Source of the DNA: Acheta domesticus
Lineage: Eukaryota > Arthropoda > Insecta > Orthoptera > Gryllidae
Assembly (NCBI GenBank): GCA_031308135.1
Contig: JAHLJT010000631.1
Span: forward strand, 33,775,522 to 33,839,521
Length of the DNA: 64,000 nucleotides
Direction of reading: 5' to 3'
The translations under genes and the position numbers were made by a program. Positions 36,543-46,896 of this stretch are shown piece by piece. Position 1 is the first letter of the stretch, and each line of letters opens with the position of its first letter. The notes under the pieces were generated by a model. It ran no database searches and was not told where the DNA came from. It saw only the letters and a program-made list of their open reading frames with translations.

Positions 36543-36719
36543 GTCAGTTTAATAGAAGAAAAAGGAACTACAAAAAGAAACAGAAAATGCGTCAGTTTCA
36601 AAAATACGTTCTTTATTTCTCAAGCCAGTTGATTTTTGAGAACCACTTCCTACTCGCCGCATCGACCTGACCAAAGAGTGTCTTGGCGATGTATGCAAAA
36701 CATCTAAAAGCGGAGATTG

Positions 36720-37070
36720 GAGCCGTGGCGTCTCGCGCGCGCTTGCTGACCGCGGCGCATGCAGAGCGTGCCTCTGGCGGCCGCCTGCGCGCTCGCGCCC
36801 CGTTAACTGCAACACTAACGGGCCTGATTGTTCGTCGACTGGAAACACTTAATGGAGGAGAACGGCGCATTTTTTTGCTGGCTCATACAGAACGCCTGTG
36901 ACCCAGTAATTACGCTACTGTTTTTGTAGCCGGCAGAATGAGTAGGCGCGCTGTCCGGGGCTTATCGGAGAGCATCTCGCACTCGACATTCGCACGCCGA
37001 CGCCTGGGTCCGGCTGCGCATGTGGCGTTGGCGCGCTGCGGGTGGCGTGACAGCTGCGGGCGAAATCTCA
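36720..37070. other. CpG-rich island 18 (two peaks)
   Basis: Two GC-rich peaks around 36735-36820 and 36945-37070. Frames on both strands show no known domain. Confidence 0.45.
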
Positions 37071-37074
37071 GCGA

Positions 37075-38550
37075 TTGCGATACTGGCCAGTATTTCGTTT
37101 CCGACGAAGATTTAGTACCCACTTCCATTCAAATGTTTTGTTACATTCTTTTTATGGCTCAAAACTTTACATTCGTTGTTTTGTTTAGTTGTCCAGATGA
37201 GATAATTCAAGACGAAGTACTTATTAGGCGACGTCGGTGTCGCAGGGGCTCGGAGCAGGACCCAAGAACGCTGCGGGTTGGATCCTGCGTAAGGTCTGAA
37301 TAATTGCAATATGTGATGTGTTGTAGTTGGCTTCTTACCGTCACGATGCGGAACTTACCTTCTATAATAATTTCACCCACCCCGATGATCCCTTCACCCT
37401 CATCCCTGAAGGGTCTCTGCGATAAATCCCACTGTGCTTGCTCGTGAGCAAACTGGTAGCTACAAAGGCGTGAGTCTCTGTCCGCGTCGTTGCTCGGTGA
37501 TGATTAGACCATTCATTACCATGTATTCATTAAATGTTTAAGTGATGTATTGGCCAGTGTACTACATTTGGGGAGTAGTGTGGGAGTTTGTGCTGTACAA
37601 CTCTTCCTACCCGAACGTGTGTATTCTGTTGAATTGTACTTCTGGCTTTAATGTAGTTTCCTCTATTCTAATAATGACTGTGTATTCTAGTATTTCTTCT
37701 GTAATCCCATTGTTTTTTTTAATGTGTAGTACAAAGATTCATATGAAATGTGTAAGGGTACTTCGCAACGTTTGTTATCAGCTGTGAGGGGTTTCCCGTC
37801 CCGCACCTCGACCTCTGTACGTCAACAACGACGCGCCAGGAAATGCTCCGGCTGTTTACAGAAGTACTGCTCAAAAGCCCAGGTTACCGTATTGAACCTA
37901 CAAATTAAAAAATTAAACAACCTCTTCAAATAAAAATAAAAGCGTCATCATGTAAACAACAGTGTGCTTGAATGAAATGAAATTATTGTCCGTCGCGTCG
38001 CTTTTCTGTCCTGGTCCCCGTGGAATGCCCTCTTTCTCGTTGGAGGAGGAAGGCCCGCCGCCGCATCCCAAACATGCATAGCCTGATTGCAATTCGCTCC
38101 ACTTTCCTCTTAGTGCAAAGATTGAATTCTGCGTTTAACGGGGTTTGCCGTGTTACATTTAATGTGGTATTCTATATTCATCGATTATAATTGATCCATT
38201 TCTTCTGTTTGCAAGAAACGTTCACACGTCCTTTTAGAGCACTGCTAAAGTTGAAATCCACGGTTAAAAGTTTGTGGAAACAAAACTATGACGAATCTTC
38301 TTATCCCTCTGACATAACGTACGCAATTCTGAAGTTTCCGCCATGTTCACCTTGATGTAGTTTCCCTCTGGGCTGCTGCGAGAACATCTATTTGTGCTAC
38401 GTATGAATGGAAACTTCAAAACATTTACTCCTTCCAAAACACCGGATGAACGAAACGGGGTGCAGTCGGGCTTTGCCTTCTCAGGTAACGAAAAGTGGAA
38501 GGGGATTAGCTGGGAAGCGGGGATGAGGGAAGACTGACCGCGGGATGCAG
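37075..38550. other. noncoding stretch
   Basis: No gene seen. The 81-codon frame at 37542-37787 is hydrophobic but isolated and unrecognised. Confidence 0.3.
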
Positions 38551-38554
38551 TCGG

Positions 38555-38720
38555 GCGATTCCCCGCCGCCGAATGGTGCTGCAGGGCGGCCGCCTCCAGC
38601 GGAATTTGCGGCGGAGCAAACGGGTTCGCGGCATGGCGCTCCCGTTGCGGCGGCCTCTCGCTCACGATCGCCATTCTGTGCATTCTCGGCGTCCCTCCGG
38701 TGGACTGAACGAGACTGCCA
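38555..38720. other. CpG-rich island 19
   Basis: Last and one of the smallest islands. Four overlapping frames, two per strand, none recognisable. Confidence 0.4.
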
Positions 38721-38938
38721 ACTCCACTTCACAATATATCTTCGCGCTCGTACTGTCAGATTGCTTCCTGTGCGAGGATCGAAGCCCTAGTATTAGGTGT
38801 GTTCAGTGGCACTCTCTCAAAGGTGAGAGGGTCAGTGTGCTGTAATTTCTAGATCTTTGTATAACAGTCTGGTTTCACATAACTTGCAAGTAGAAGTGAA
38901 CGCCTGCATACGCTTTCAGACCCCTAATGAATTAAGAA

Positions 38939-39565
38939 ATGCTTTTTGGTGCAGTGAGTATGCATTTGAAAGAGACGAGTAACAAATGCAAATCTCATAC
39001 TCGCTGGTCGAGCGCAGTGTTGGTCCTAGCAGGAATCCCACCAATTGACCTGCTAGCGCTCGAAAGAACAGAAGTATACAACGCTTTGAAACAAGATGGC
39101 ACGGAACGAAAGGAAACGAAAGAGGTGAAAAAAATTGCCAGGGAGAGGCTCATGAGAAGCTGGCAAAGGCGCTGGGACAATGAAGAAACAGGAAGGTGGA
39201 CACATAAACTAATCCCAGAATTAAATAAATGGATGGACAGGACACACGGGCAGCTGAGCTTCTATGTAACACAGGCAATGAGTGGACACGGTAATTTTAA
39301 TTATTATCTACACCGCTTCGGACACCGCCAGGATGCGAGGTGCAGATACTGCCAAAATCAGAGAGATGATGCAGAGCATACCCTTTTTGAGTGCGAGACC
39401 TGGAAAAGTGAAAGGCAAACTCTAGAGTCTAAGTTAGAAGCCAATTTTACACCTGAAACAATGGTGTCTCAAATTCTCGAAAATGAAACGAAATGGTCGC
39501 AAATTGAAGAATATATATTCACGATTATGACAAAAAAAGGAGAAGACGAAAGAAATGACAAGTGA
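38939..39565 (+). pseudogene. R1-like LINE pol C-terminus (5'-truncated)
   Basis: The last 208 codons include a stretch typical of the region after the reverse transcriptase in R1-group pol proteins. Recognisable parts are AGIPPIDLLALERTEVY, RWTHKLIPELNKWMDR, GQLSFYVTQAMSGHGNF and a Cys/His cluster, CRYCQNQRDDAEHTLFEC (C-x2-C...H-x4-C). The C-terminus ends in a charged KKGEDERND tail. The first ~20 codons (from the ATG at 38939) are probably not LINE sequence, because similarity begins near 38990. RT and endonuclease are missing, so this copy is 5'-truncated. Confidence 0.85.
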
Positions 39566-39774
39566 AGTTACAAAATGGTGAAGAGCTGCAGCTAAGACCG
39601 CCCTCTGCGAAGTAATGCCTAACGGCGGTTCCGCAGAGGGAGGATGGTCTGAACAAGGGTGGCGGTTTTAGTGGGTAAACCGGCTGGGACTCCCACACTA
39701 CCACGAAGTTAAATCGTGGTGCCTATAAAAGGTTTCCGCATTCCCATAAACAAAAAAAAAGAAAAGAAAAAAAA
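38990..39774 (+). mobile_element. R1-like LINE, 5'-truncated copy with 3' UTR
   Basis: Contains the truncated pol end and a ~200-base 3' UTR. The UTR has two imperfectly complementary blocks (CCGCCCTCTGCGAAG / TTCCGCAGAGGGAGG, 39598-39644) that could form a hairpin. It ends in an A-rich tail at 39749-39774. The left limit is approximate. The same element end, plus downstream DNA, recurs at 63,066-64,000. Confidence 0.75.
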
Positions 39775-40021
39775 TTCTCTGGTCATGACATCTATAACTC
39801 ACATTTTCAAGATTCTTTATTATGATAACGGTATCTACGCCGTGTGACCATACCAATGATTTTATCAGTATGTCATAATGACGTCGTCCAGCGAGTCCAC
39901 GTCCTGACGGGGCGATGCAGTGCTTCCATTCCCTTACTCTCCATTTTGTCACCAAAAATCTGTTATCGCTCATTGTCTTCAGTGGCCTTCTCTAAATGCT
40001 TAACGCGCACCCATGTTTATC
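39083..40021 (+). repeat. segmental duplication, copy 1
   Basis: This interval matches 63,066-64,000 almost base for base. The match includes about 245 bases beyond the LINE's A-rich tail, which a LINE insertion alone would not copy. Differences are mostly single-base gains and losses. Copy 1 keeps the LINE frame open, and copy 2 does not. Confidence 0.9.
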
Positions 40022-40029
40022 GTGCATCG

Positions 40030-40620
40030 CAAACCGTGTCAAAGAGAATGGGTGACCTGGAGGTTCAGGGGTCTGTGCATTTTCACTCGTTTGCCCCTTG
40101 ACGCTGGAACCTTGGGGGGAGAGTTCTTTGCTCATTGTTCGAACGCCGGCGAGTCTTGATGACCGCGTATGTACTACGTGCTTCGATACGTTTTGCCTCT
40201 GCCTCTTCTAAGCAGTCGGGAGCTAATTCCCTCCTGATCAATCGGACCGGACCAGATCTTTGGATTCCGGGGTGAGGGGGGGGGAGCCACTGCGGGGAAG
40301 CGTTCTGTCATGGTGATTTGCGGCTAATCTCCAAGCCAACCCTGGCTTCCCTGTTGAGGTGTATCTTCTTATTGGACTGCATGGTGGCTGGGGAGGACAG
40401 AGAAGGAAGAACTTCCATTTTGTGGGACCTAAACCCAACCCCCCTGTCCTCATCTGAAAAGAAGAAGCGGTTTTTGAATGGAGCGTGCATTTAAATAATT
40501 GAAATTCTAGAGAGTAGTTCTCAGAGAAGAGAAGAGACCGAAAAAACAGATTTCTTATGGCACGTGCCGAGAAAGGAAAACATATTTAAACATGTGAGTG
40601 CTGTCCGTCTCGCGCGAGTC
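40030..40620. other. noncoding stretch
   Basis: No gene recognised. A G-run (40275-40285) and short frames only. Confidence 0.3.
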
Positions 40621-40639
40621 GGACGGATGATTCATTTGG

Positions 40640-41090
40640 AAAGCTCCAAGCGGTGGTGAGAGAAAGGGATTTTACCATTCTTTTTGAAGCACGTATCGAC
40701 GAGCTGATTGAAAAAATATTAAATACCAAAGAGGTAACTGACCTCCAAGTGGAAGTAACCGCACACCCTATCTTCAGCCTTTGCAAGGGAGTGGTCAACC
40801 ACGAAGATTTTTCTTCAAAACCTGAGGAGGAACTTCTGTCCTTCTTTAAAATTGAGGACGTCACTGAGGTATGCGGGATCTGAGATAAGAGATACTGAGG
40901 TAAGAGGATGCGATAGAAAGGAGCATGGGAGAGAGGTCTCCAGTCCTACTCTGAAATGTGTCTCTTTGCCCTGGTTTAAATGCCAAAGGTGCATGGCACA
41001 TAGCCCGGTATGCGCAAAGTGCGGCAACTCACTGCCCGAACCAGAATCCTGAGCTAGCCTTGCGCTGTGTGAATTGTGAAGGTGACAAAC
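40640..41090 (+). pseudogene. LINE ORF1 (gag-like) relic
   Basis: Frame 40653-40883 contains GVVNHEDFSSKPEEELLSFF followed by KIEDVTEV, resembling the region before the RNA-binding part of ORF1 in Jockey/I-group LINEs. A neighbouring phase then gives WFKCQRCMAHSPVCAKCGNS (about 40970-41030), and a third phase gives LRCVNCEGD (about 41058-41084). These are zinc-knuckle-like Cys pairs in the order expected for ORF1. Stops and frame changes show it is decayed. Family assignment is by style of motif only. Confidence 0.55.
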
Positions 41091-41094
41091 TCTA

Positions 41095-42505
41095 ACAAGT
41101 GACTTCCTTTCTTAAGGAGAGGGAGATTAATAAAATCTGAGTCACGGAGAAAGTGTTCTTTGCGGAGGCCAAACGACTGTACCTAATGAAGAATCCTGTC
41201 AATCTCAGTGGATCCTTCTCCAGTGTCTTCTCCAAGTCAGTTAAAGCATCACCGAGTTGCCTAACTACTTCTGCTGGTCCCCCAGTACCGCAATTATGTC
41301 TCTCTTGTGACCTTTTCTGAAGAAACATCGCCCTTGTGAGGTGGGATAATAATTCCCAGCAAATGAAATAGGCCAAGGAAGTTACTTAGCCGACGAAGCC
41401 TAACCAAACATCCACTTCCATTCAGCCCTGCATGAAGGTCGTTGTCACTCGACAATCCATCCCGGATTCTCTTTTAAGCCTGGACCTCTGTAAACTTCTG
41501 AGACTCGTTCTGAGCGATTACTCAGCATGTCGAGCAGTGCTCAGGAGGACTCTGCCTTGGAGGAAACTTCAGCCGGAGTTCAAAAATTCAGACAAATTTT
41601 TGACCCTGGGAGACTAAATTGTTTTTCTGAGATGGATTCAAATCCGTAGCTCGTTTCTCGCAATCATGTCGGATTTCTCTCACTTCTCATGTCAGTAGTA
41701 TTGCGGTCTCCTCAAGACGCACTTCTCATCGCGTCAATGCCCTGTTTGTTTTCATTCATATCCGAGACATTTCTATGCTTTTAAATCGAAAATAGTTAAA
41801 ATGACAAGAAAGTCGGGTAAAACCAGTGTGGAGTATTATTGTTACGTTCGTTTCTGGTACAGTGTTGCCAACGGGGGAAAGTTATAACAGATTGTTGAAA
41901 AATGCATATCTACACTAATTAGGATTCAGTGTCAGAGGCACTGAAAAGCCTGAGTTCCGAAAACGTTCTGCAAAGGGTGTTGAACGAAGGTGTACAAATG
42001 ATCGATGGTCAAGAGTATATATTTTGCATTTTCATCGCCAAAGCTTCAGAGAGGACCGTAGAACCACACGGATAATTGTTACTTTTGTTCGACGAACGTG
42101 GTCCACAAAAATAATAGGACCTTGAAATATCCTGAAATTTATCATTGTCCAGGCCAATTCCACGTGATAAATATGATCGATTGTCCATTTTCTGGGGTAC
42201 TAGCTCTTGCACCGTAGAGAGTTCCGTTCGTCGCAAGACATCATTGTCAACTGATAATTTTCAAAACTGCACCAACAAAACAATTTTTTGGTGTTTCATT
42301 GACACAAGAAAAATGTTTCCAAAGATTTAATGGTATGGCTAAAATAATTCTTGCCATTTGTATTTCAGTTTTCTATTATCAAACAACTTCTTTTTAATGC
42401 GAATGGATGCTGCAAATACAAAATCGTACCTATGAGCTTGGTACAAAATAAATCCAATACGGTGTAAAGTGGGATACATAATCTTATCTCTCAGATTTCT
42501 TAAGC
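41095..42505. other. noncoding stretch
   Basis: May contain more of the decayed LINE up to about 41620, but I cannot support any particular domain. No other gene seen. Confidence 0.3.
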
Positions 42506-42827
42506 GTATACTGTCAGAAATTTCCGCATTACTTTTAATGTAAAAGTACATTAAAGTATCATGTATGTAAATGAAATTTAATGTACACGTACAGTAATTT
42601 TAAAGTACTTGTGCATTAAATGTAATGTATGTGTACAATTAATTTACTGTATGCGTGTACATTAAATTTACTGTACGTGCACATTAAATTTACTGTACGT
42701 GCAAATTAAATTCCATTTATGTACATGATACTTAATTTAATGTACTTTTACATTAAAATTACTGTATGAGTGCATGAAATTTACTGTACATGTACTAACT
42801 TCAAAATTTAAAATTTGTTCAAAGAAT

Positions 42828-42903
42828 TGTCACCCCGACCAGGATTCAAACCCGGGTCACCTGGTTTATGCCCAGTTGCTCTAACCACTATCCTATCGAG
42901 ACA
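42828..42903 (-). mobile_element. tRNA-derived sequence 1 (not a functional tRNA)
   Basis: The minus strand has an A-box region GATAGTGGTTAGAGCA and a B box GGTTTGAATCC (42849-42859), with tRNA-like length of about 75 bases. The acceptor and anticodon stems do not pair properly and position 33 is not T. It is called a tRNA-derived SINE head, not a tRNA gene. Confidence 0.55.
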
Positions 42904-43082
42904 ACCAAGTCTCTGAACATGTTCTTAGGCCTGATGAATTGCCCGTTGGGATTTTTACAATTGTCACCTTTTTGGACGCGTTTGCGCTCGGAAATATGCC
43001 CCGCAGTCGTAAAGAATACTACGTTCTGACCTTGTTACTGAGTAACAAATCTATTTTACTATTTAAATTTGTTCGCCGTATA

Positions 43083-43160
43083 GTCACCCCGACCGGGATT
43101 CGAACCCGAGACTTTTGGTTCACGCGCAGGTGCTCTAACCACTGAGCTATTGCGACATCC
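43083..43160 (-). mobile_element. tRNA-derived sequence 2 (not a functional tRNA)
   Basis: The minus strand has the D-arm-like ATAGCTCAGTGGTTAGAGCA and a perfect B box GGTTCGAATCC (43095-43105). It is a closer match to consensus than copy 1, from which it is separated by about 250 bases. Both are followed, on the minus-strand 5' side, by a related TTCTTAGG..TGATG..TTGCCCG block, so the pair is a diverged tandem duplication. The anticodon stem is not well formed. Confidence 0.55.
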
Positions 43161-43280
43161 AATTGCTTGAGCAGGTTCTTAGGTGTGATGTATTGCCCGC
43201 TGTGATATGTATAATACATATCATATAATATAATAACAGTATAATATATTGTTTACGTATACAGAACATATTTCTTTAGA

Positions 43281-43301
43281 CGTATTTTATATATATATAT
43301 A

Positions 43302-43340
<39 letters not shown>
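43281..43340. repeat. (AT)n/(GT)n microsatellite
   Basis: Alternating AT tract with a short GT interruption, inside the TIR element. Confidence 0.85.
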
Positions 43341-43348
<8 letters not shown>

Positions 43349-44209
43349 GTCTATAGAATTGTATATATTACATATAATTGTCACTACTTCACATATTTTG
43401 GACGCGTTCACGCTCGGAAATATGTTTCTTAGCCGTAAAAAATACTAAATTCTGACCTTGTTACAGTGACAATTCTTGGGGAAAAAAATTAATATTTCTG
43501 GTGAATTTGAAAAAATTGTTAACTAAAGAATTACCGTGCTATATAGGTCCCTACAATTGTATTATTGGATTTTTATTGGATTGTATTATTTGTTTTATTA
43601 TTTGAATGTAAATCCGAATTTTAAAAATTTATATTTTTGTATATATGTTGAAAATATATTTTACATTTATTATACGTAAGTTCAAATAGCGGAAGAAAAT
43701 ATTTCTAAGTTTTTAAACAGTATCTGTGCTCCATACATACCATAATTATTTATCAAATCTCCGTGAATTTTAATTTAAACATTAAATTTAACGACGAATT
43801 ATATTAATCTCTCTTTAATGTAGGGAAAGGTATATTAAGTTTTATGTACCGATGTATATTAAATCTACATTAATTTTAATTTAAACATTAAATTTAATGT
43901 ACAACACATTAATTTTGGTTTAGTTTTAAATGTACATTAAATTTAATGTATTCCTACAATAAATCTACATTGATTTTAATTTTAACATTAAATTTAATGC
44001 ACAAACACATTAATCTCGTTTTAACGTACACGGTACATTAATTGCAATGTACTGCAGAACATTAAATCTACATTGCTTTTAATTTAAACATTAAATTGAA
44101 TGTACATGTACATTAATGCCGTTTTAATGTACACGGTACATTAAATTTAATGTGAAAAAAGTGCATTAAACTCCATTAAATTTAATGTAATTTCTGACAG
44201 TGTACACTG

Positions 44210-44756
44210 TCTAGGAAGAATCATTTCCGAAAAAATAACATAAAAGCGTCTCATTGTTTTGTGATCTTTCAAGGAGGTGAAGACAGCAAATACTCGTAAT
44301 ATCACCTGTCAAAAACATATTTTTTCACACAAAGTCATTTTCTGGGTTGTAACCTCTTTGTCTGCAATATCGTATCGTATAGTTGACAGATATACCGGAC
44401 GCTGTAGACTGGATCTCAGGCCGTTGTGTTTTTCAGTACGGAGCGTTATCCTAATACTTATCTCTTTTATTGGGACGCGCCGTGTGTGCGTGAGATATTC
44501 TCTCATGTGAAGCAATGCTCCAGTGCTTCGGGTGGAGGTTGCAGAAAAAGATGCATAGGGCTGGGCGATAGTGAAACGCTTCATCGACCATTTCATGTGA
44601 AATCAAACAGTATAAAATGCAAATAAACAACAAAAAGTGGAAATATGTGAAAATGTGTACTTACTGCTCGAATATTGTCAGGTGTCTCCAAAGACATGTT
44701 ACAAAGTTCTAGACCATGTCAAAGATTCAAAGATGAACACTTTTTCCCTGTGGACT
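44210..44756. other. noncoding stretch
   Basis: No gene seen; short frames only. Confidence 0.3.
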
Positions 44757-44960
44757 TGTGGTTAGAAAATCCAAGTAATGGAGTTAACACATGTGACATA
44801 TGCCCCTGATTAGTAGGCAACCTGTCATGCGTTGGTATTTGACAGATCACGTTCTCATGCAAAGATATTTCGTATACCCGTCAAACACGAATGCATGATG
44901 GTTGCCTATCAACAAGGGGCAAATAACATGTTTAACTCCGTTATGAGAAATGTCCACCAC
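44757..44960. repeat. long imperfect inverted repeat (foldback)
   Basis: The left arm (44757-44845) includes GGAGTTAACACATGT, ATGCCCCTGATTAGTAGGC and GTATTTGACAG. The right arm (44879-44960) is its imperfect reverse complement, including GTTTAACTCC, GCCTATCAACAAGGGGC and GTCAAACACG. The arms are about 80 bases each with a ~30-base spacer. It may be a foldback or MITE relic. No target duplication identified. Confidence 0.6.
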
Positions 44961-44964
44961 AAGT

Positions 44965-45605
44965 TTCTTGAAAACAGGTATACATGTTTGGTTCCCCTAC
45001 CTGCCCGAAGCGTGTGTAACCTTTAATCTGTACAAAGACATGCACTTGTGAGTACAATATGTAAATATGTACTATACAGAGTGAACACATTAAAGCACAT
45101 TAAACATCAACATATCGTGGTTTGACCTTTAAGTGTTCATTTAAAAACACGTAATTGTGTAATATCCGAGTATTATTGGTGCCAAAGTCTCGCATGTAGA
45201 ATCTGCTACTTCCTCCTCCTCCTCATCCCATCATTAAGAATTACTGAATGTTTTGTAGTGGAATTCGTGATACTTGTCCCCACCCCCACTTTCCACGGAT
45301 TGGAGATGCCCAGAAGAGGCGAATAAAGAGGTCAAAGAAGGCTTCAGATCATCTTATGTAGAGAAAGGCGTAAGGAGCATATCTCTAGGCTTAGAAAACC
45401 AGGTTGGAACATCGGACGCGCCGTTTTCAACTTACTCATAATAGATGCCAAGAAACGGATATTTAACCGGGATGGCATTTGAGCAAGCCTAATTAAGACC
45501 CGCTCTCTTGAACGTAATAAAGGGAAAGTAAAATCCATCTCCTTTTGGTGAAATTCTCTTTCTTTTGACCCCTCATCTGTTATGTAGTTGAGTGTGAGGG
45601 CTATC
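44965..45605. other. noncoding stretch
   Basis: No gene seen between the foldback and the LTR element. Confidence 0.3.
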
Positions 45606-45610
45606 TGTAC

Positions 45611-46256
45611 TGTGATATAACAACGAATGATTTATTTTATCTAATTTAATTTACCAGCTCAGTTCTTTGGGATCTATATGTTGACACACCTGCACGCTTA
45701 CCTGCAGGCTGGTTGTCACTGGATTGCCCTCTATACAGAGAAGCCTGGAAGTCTGAAATTGTTTATGTCCCGAAGGAATTACACACAACGTGGCACAACA
45801 ATAATTTTGTTTATTAAGAATGGAATTTGAGATTAAAAATATAAAAATTCTCTTGCTTAATTTCATGCATTAAGTTCACTGTACCAAATTGTCTGGCGTT
45901 GTGAAACGATGGCCCCGCAGTTCGTAGCCCCTTGACTTCCGCGCCGAAAATCCGTCTGCTTCTTTCTTGCTGCTCACTTCTTGCACACTTGTTCCACAAT
46001 TTGTCCTCCCTATTCGCGTCGATGTCCAACTTTAATAATTCAGGTTACATACGCGCCGCTACCACCAGGATGCCAGTCAACCACCAACTCTCCCTCGTCC
46101 AGGGCCCTCTTCTCGCGCGTCAACAACCTTCGTTACCTAGTAACCGCGACCGTCCAGATTGAAGCGCGGCGTTTGTTTTGTAATATTTTGTATATTACAG
46201 CTCCGTCCGTCCAGATTAACGCGCGGCGTTTGTTCTGTAATATTTTGTATATTACA
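45611..46256 (-). repeat. 3' LTR of the Gypsy-type element
   Basis: 646 bases with TG...CA ends (minus strand TGTAATATAC ... ATATCACA). It contains a tandem duplication of about 57 bases near its 5' end, including GCGCGGCGTTTGTT and TAATATTTTGTATATTACAG (about 46160-46256). Duplicated U3 sequences of this kind often contain promoter elements, which is inference here. Confidence 0.92.
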
Positions 46257-46271
46257 GCTCCCCACTTCCAG
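46257..46271 (-). promoter_or_regulatory. polypurine tract
   Basis: Minus-strand CTGGAAGTGGGGAGC directly before the 3' LTR. This is the expected position and composition of the primer for plus-strand DNA synthesis. Confidence 0.65.
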
Positions 46272-46599
46272 ACCGTTATTTATCTAATTACCTATTAATA
46301 AATAACAAGACTAACTCCCACAACAACAAAATACTTTTCATTCTTCTTACCCTCTTGCACTGGTATACACACGACACAATTTCACAACACTAGGACTTGT
46401 ATCTTCAGGCCTTAAGCTAATTACAATCTTGGTTATATAAACTCTTTGCCAACATAAGCCCATTTCAAATGATCATTTGATATTCGCATAATGGAATCAG
46501 TGGTTCCATTCGACCACATATCTAGATGACATAGAACTATTAAATACTCTCAACAATACAATAAACTACTATTTACAACTATTTAGAAGATTTACATGC

Positions 46600-46896
46600 T
46601 CAATCATGAGTATCGTGCCGTAAATACGGCTTTATGTTGCGAAAATTATATGTTCCTACATGCTCCTCTTCTTCATTATGCAAAACAACCGCATTTTTGT
46701 CTAACACTTTCCTAATTCTGTATGGTCCTTTATATAGAGGAAAAAATTTATGAAATAATTTCTTGTCCACCAATGACGTTTGTGGCATTCTCACTAGGAC
46801 TTCGTCCTCAGTATGGTACTTTTCCTCGAAATGTCCCTTTTGAGCCTTGCCCCTTTTCACAGCAGCTCTCTGTAAATTATCAAACACAATCTGCGT
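46600..46896 (-). pseudogene. C-terminal segment of Gypsy pol (after a premature stop)
   Basis: This frame is in phase with the main pol frame and separated from it only by a TAA at 46897-46899. It contains FHKFFPLYKGPYRIRKVL, matching the GPY/F-type module found at the integrase C-terminus of many Gypsy elements (thought to aid integrase multimerisation). The apparent start at 46887 is GTG within the continuing protein, not a real initiation site. No chromodomain is visible. Confidence 0.8.

Larger units (their letters stand above)
42509..44202. mobile_element. 1.7-kb non-autonomous TIR element with TA target duplication
   Basis: The left end TACTGTCAGAAATTT (from 42509) and the right end CACTGTCAGAAATTA (minus strand, ending 44202) are inverted repeats sharing ACTGTCAGAAATT. 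TA dinucleotides flank both sides (42507-42508 and 44203-44204), as expected for TA-targeting DNA transposons. Both ends are packed with variants of the palindromic word TTAATGTACATTAA (42530-42800 and 43790-44190). The middle holds two tRNA-like sequences, a repeated TTTTGGACGCGTT..CGCTCGGAAATATG block (three copies, about 42970, outer flank 43398) and an (AT)n tract. No transposase is encoded. Superfamily cannot be fixed; Tc1/mariner-like or another TA-inserting group is possible. Confidence 0.72.

Noticed and set aside
42828..43160. Two tRNA genes on the minus strand
   Set aside because: A and B boxes fit, but acceptor and anticodon stems do not pair correctly; annotated as tRNA-derived repeats.
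45651..46298. Open frames inside the LTRs, repeated at 50207-50773
   Set aside because: They are identical in both LTRs because the LTRs are duplicates; short, without domain.
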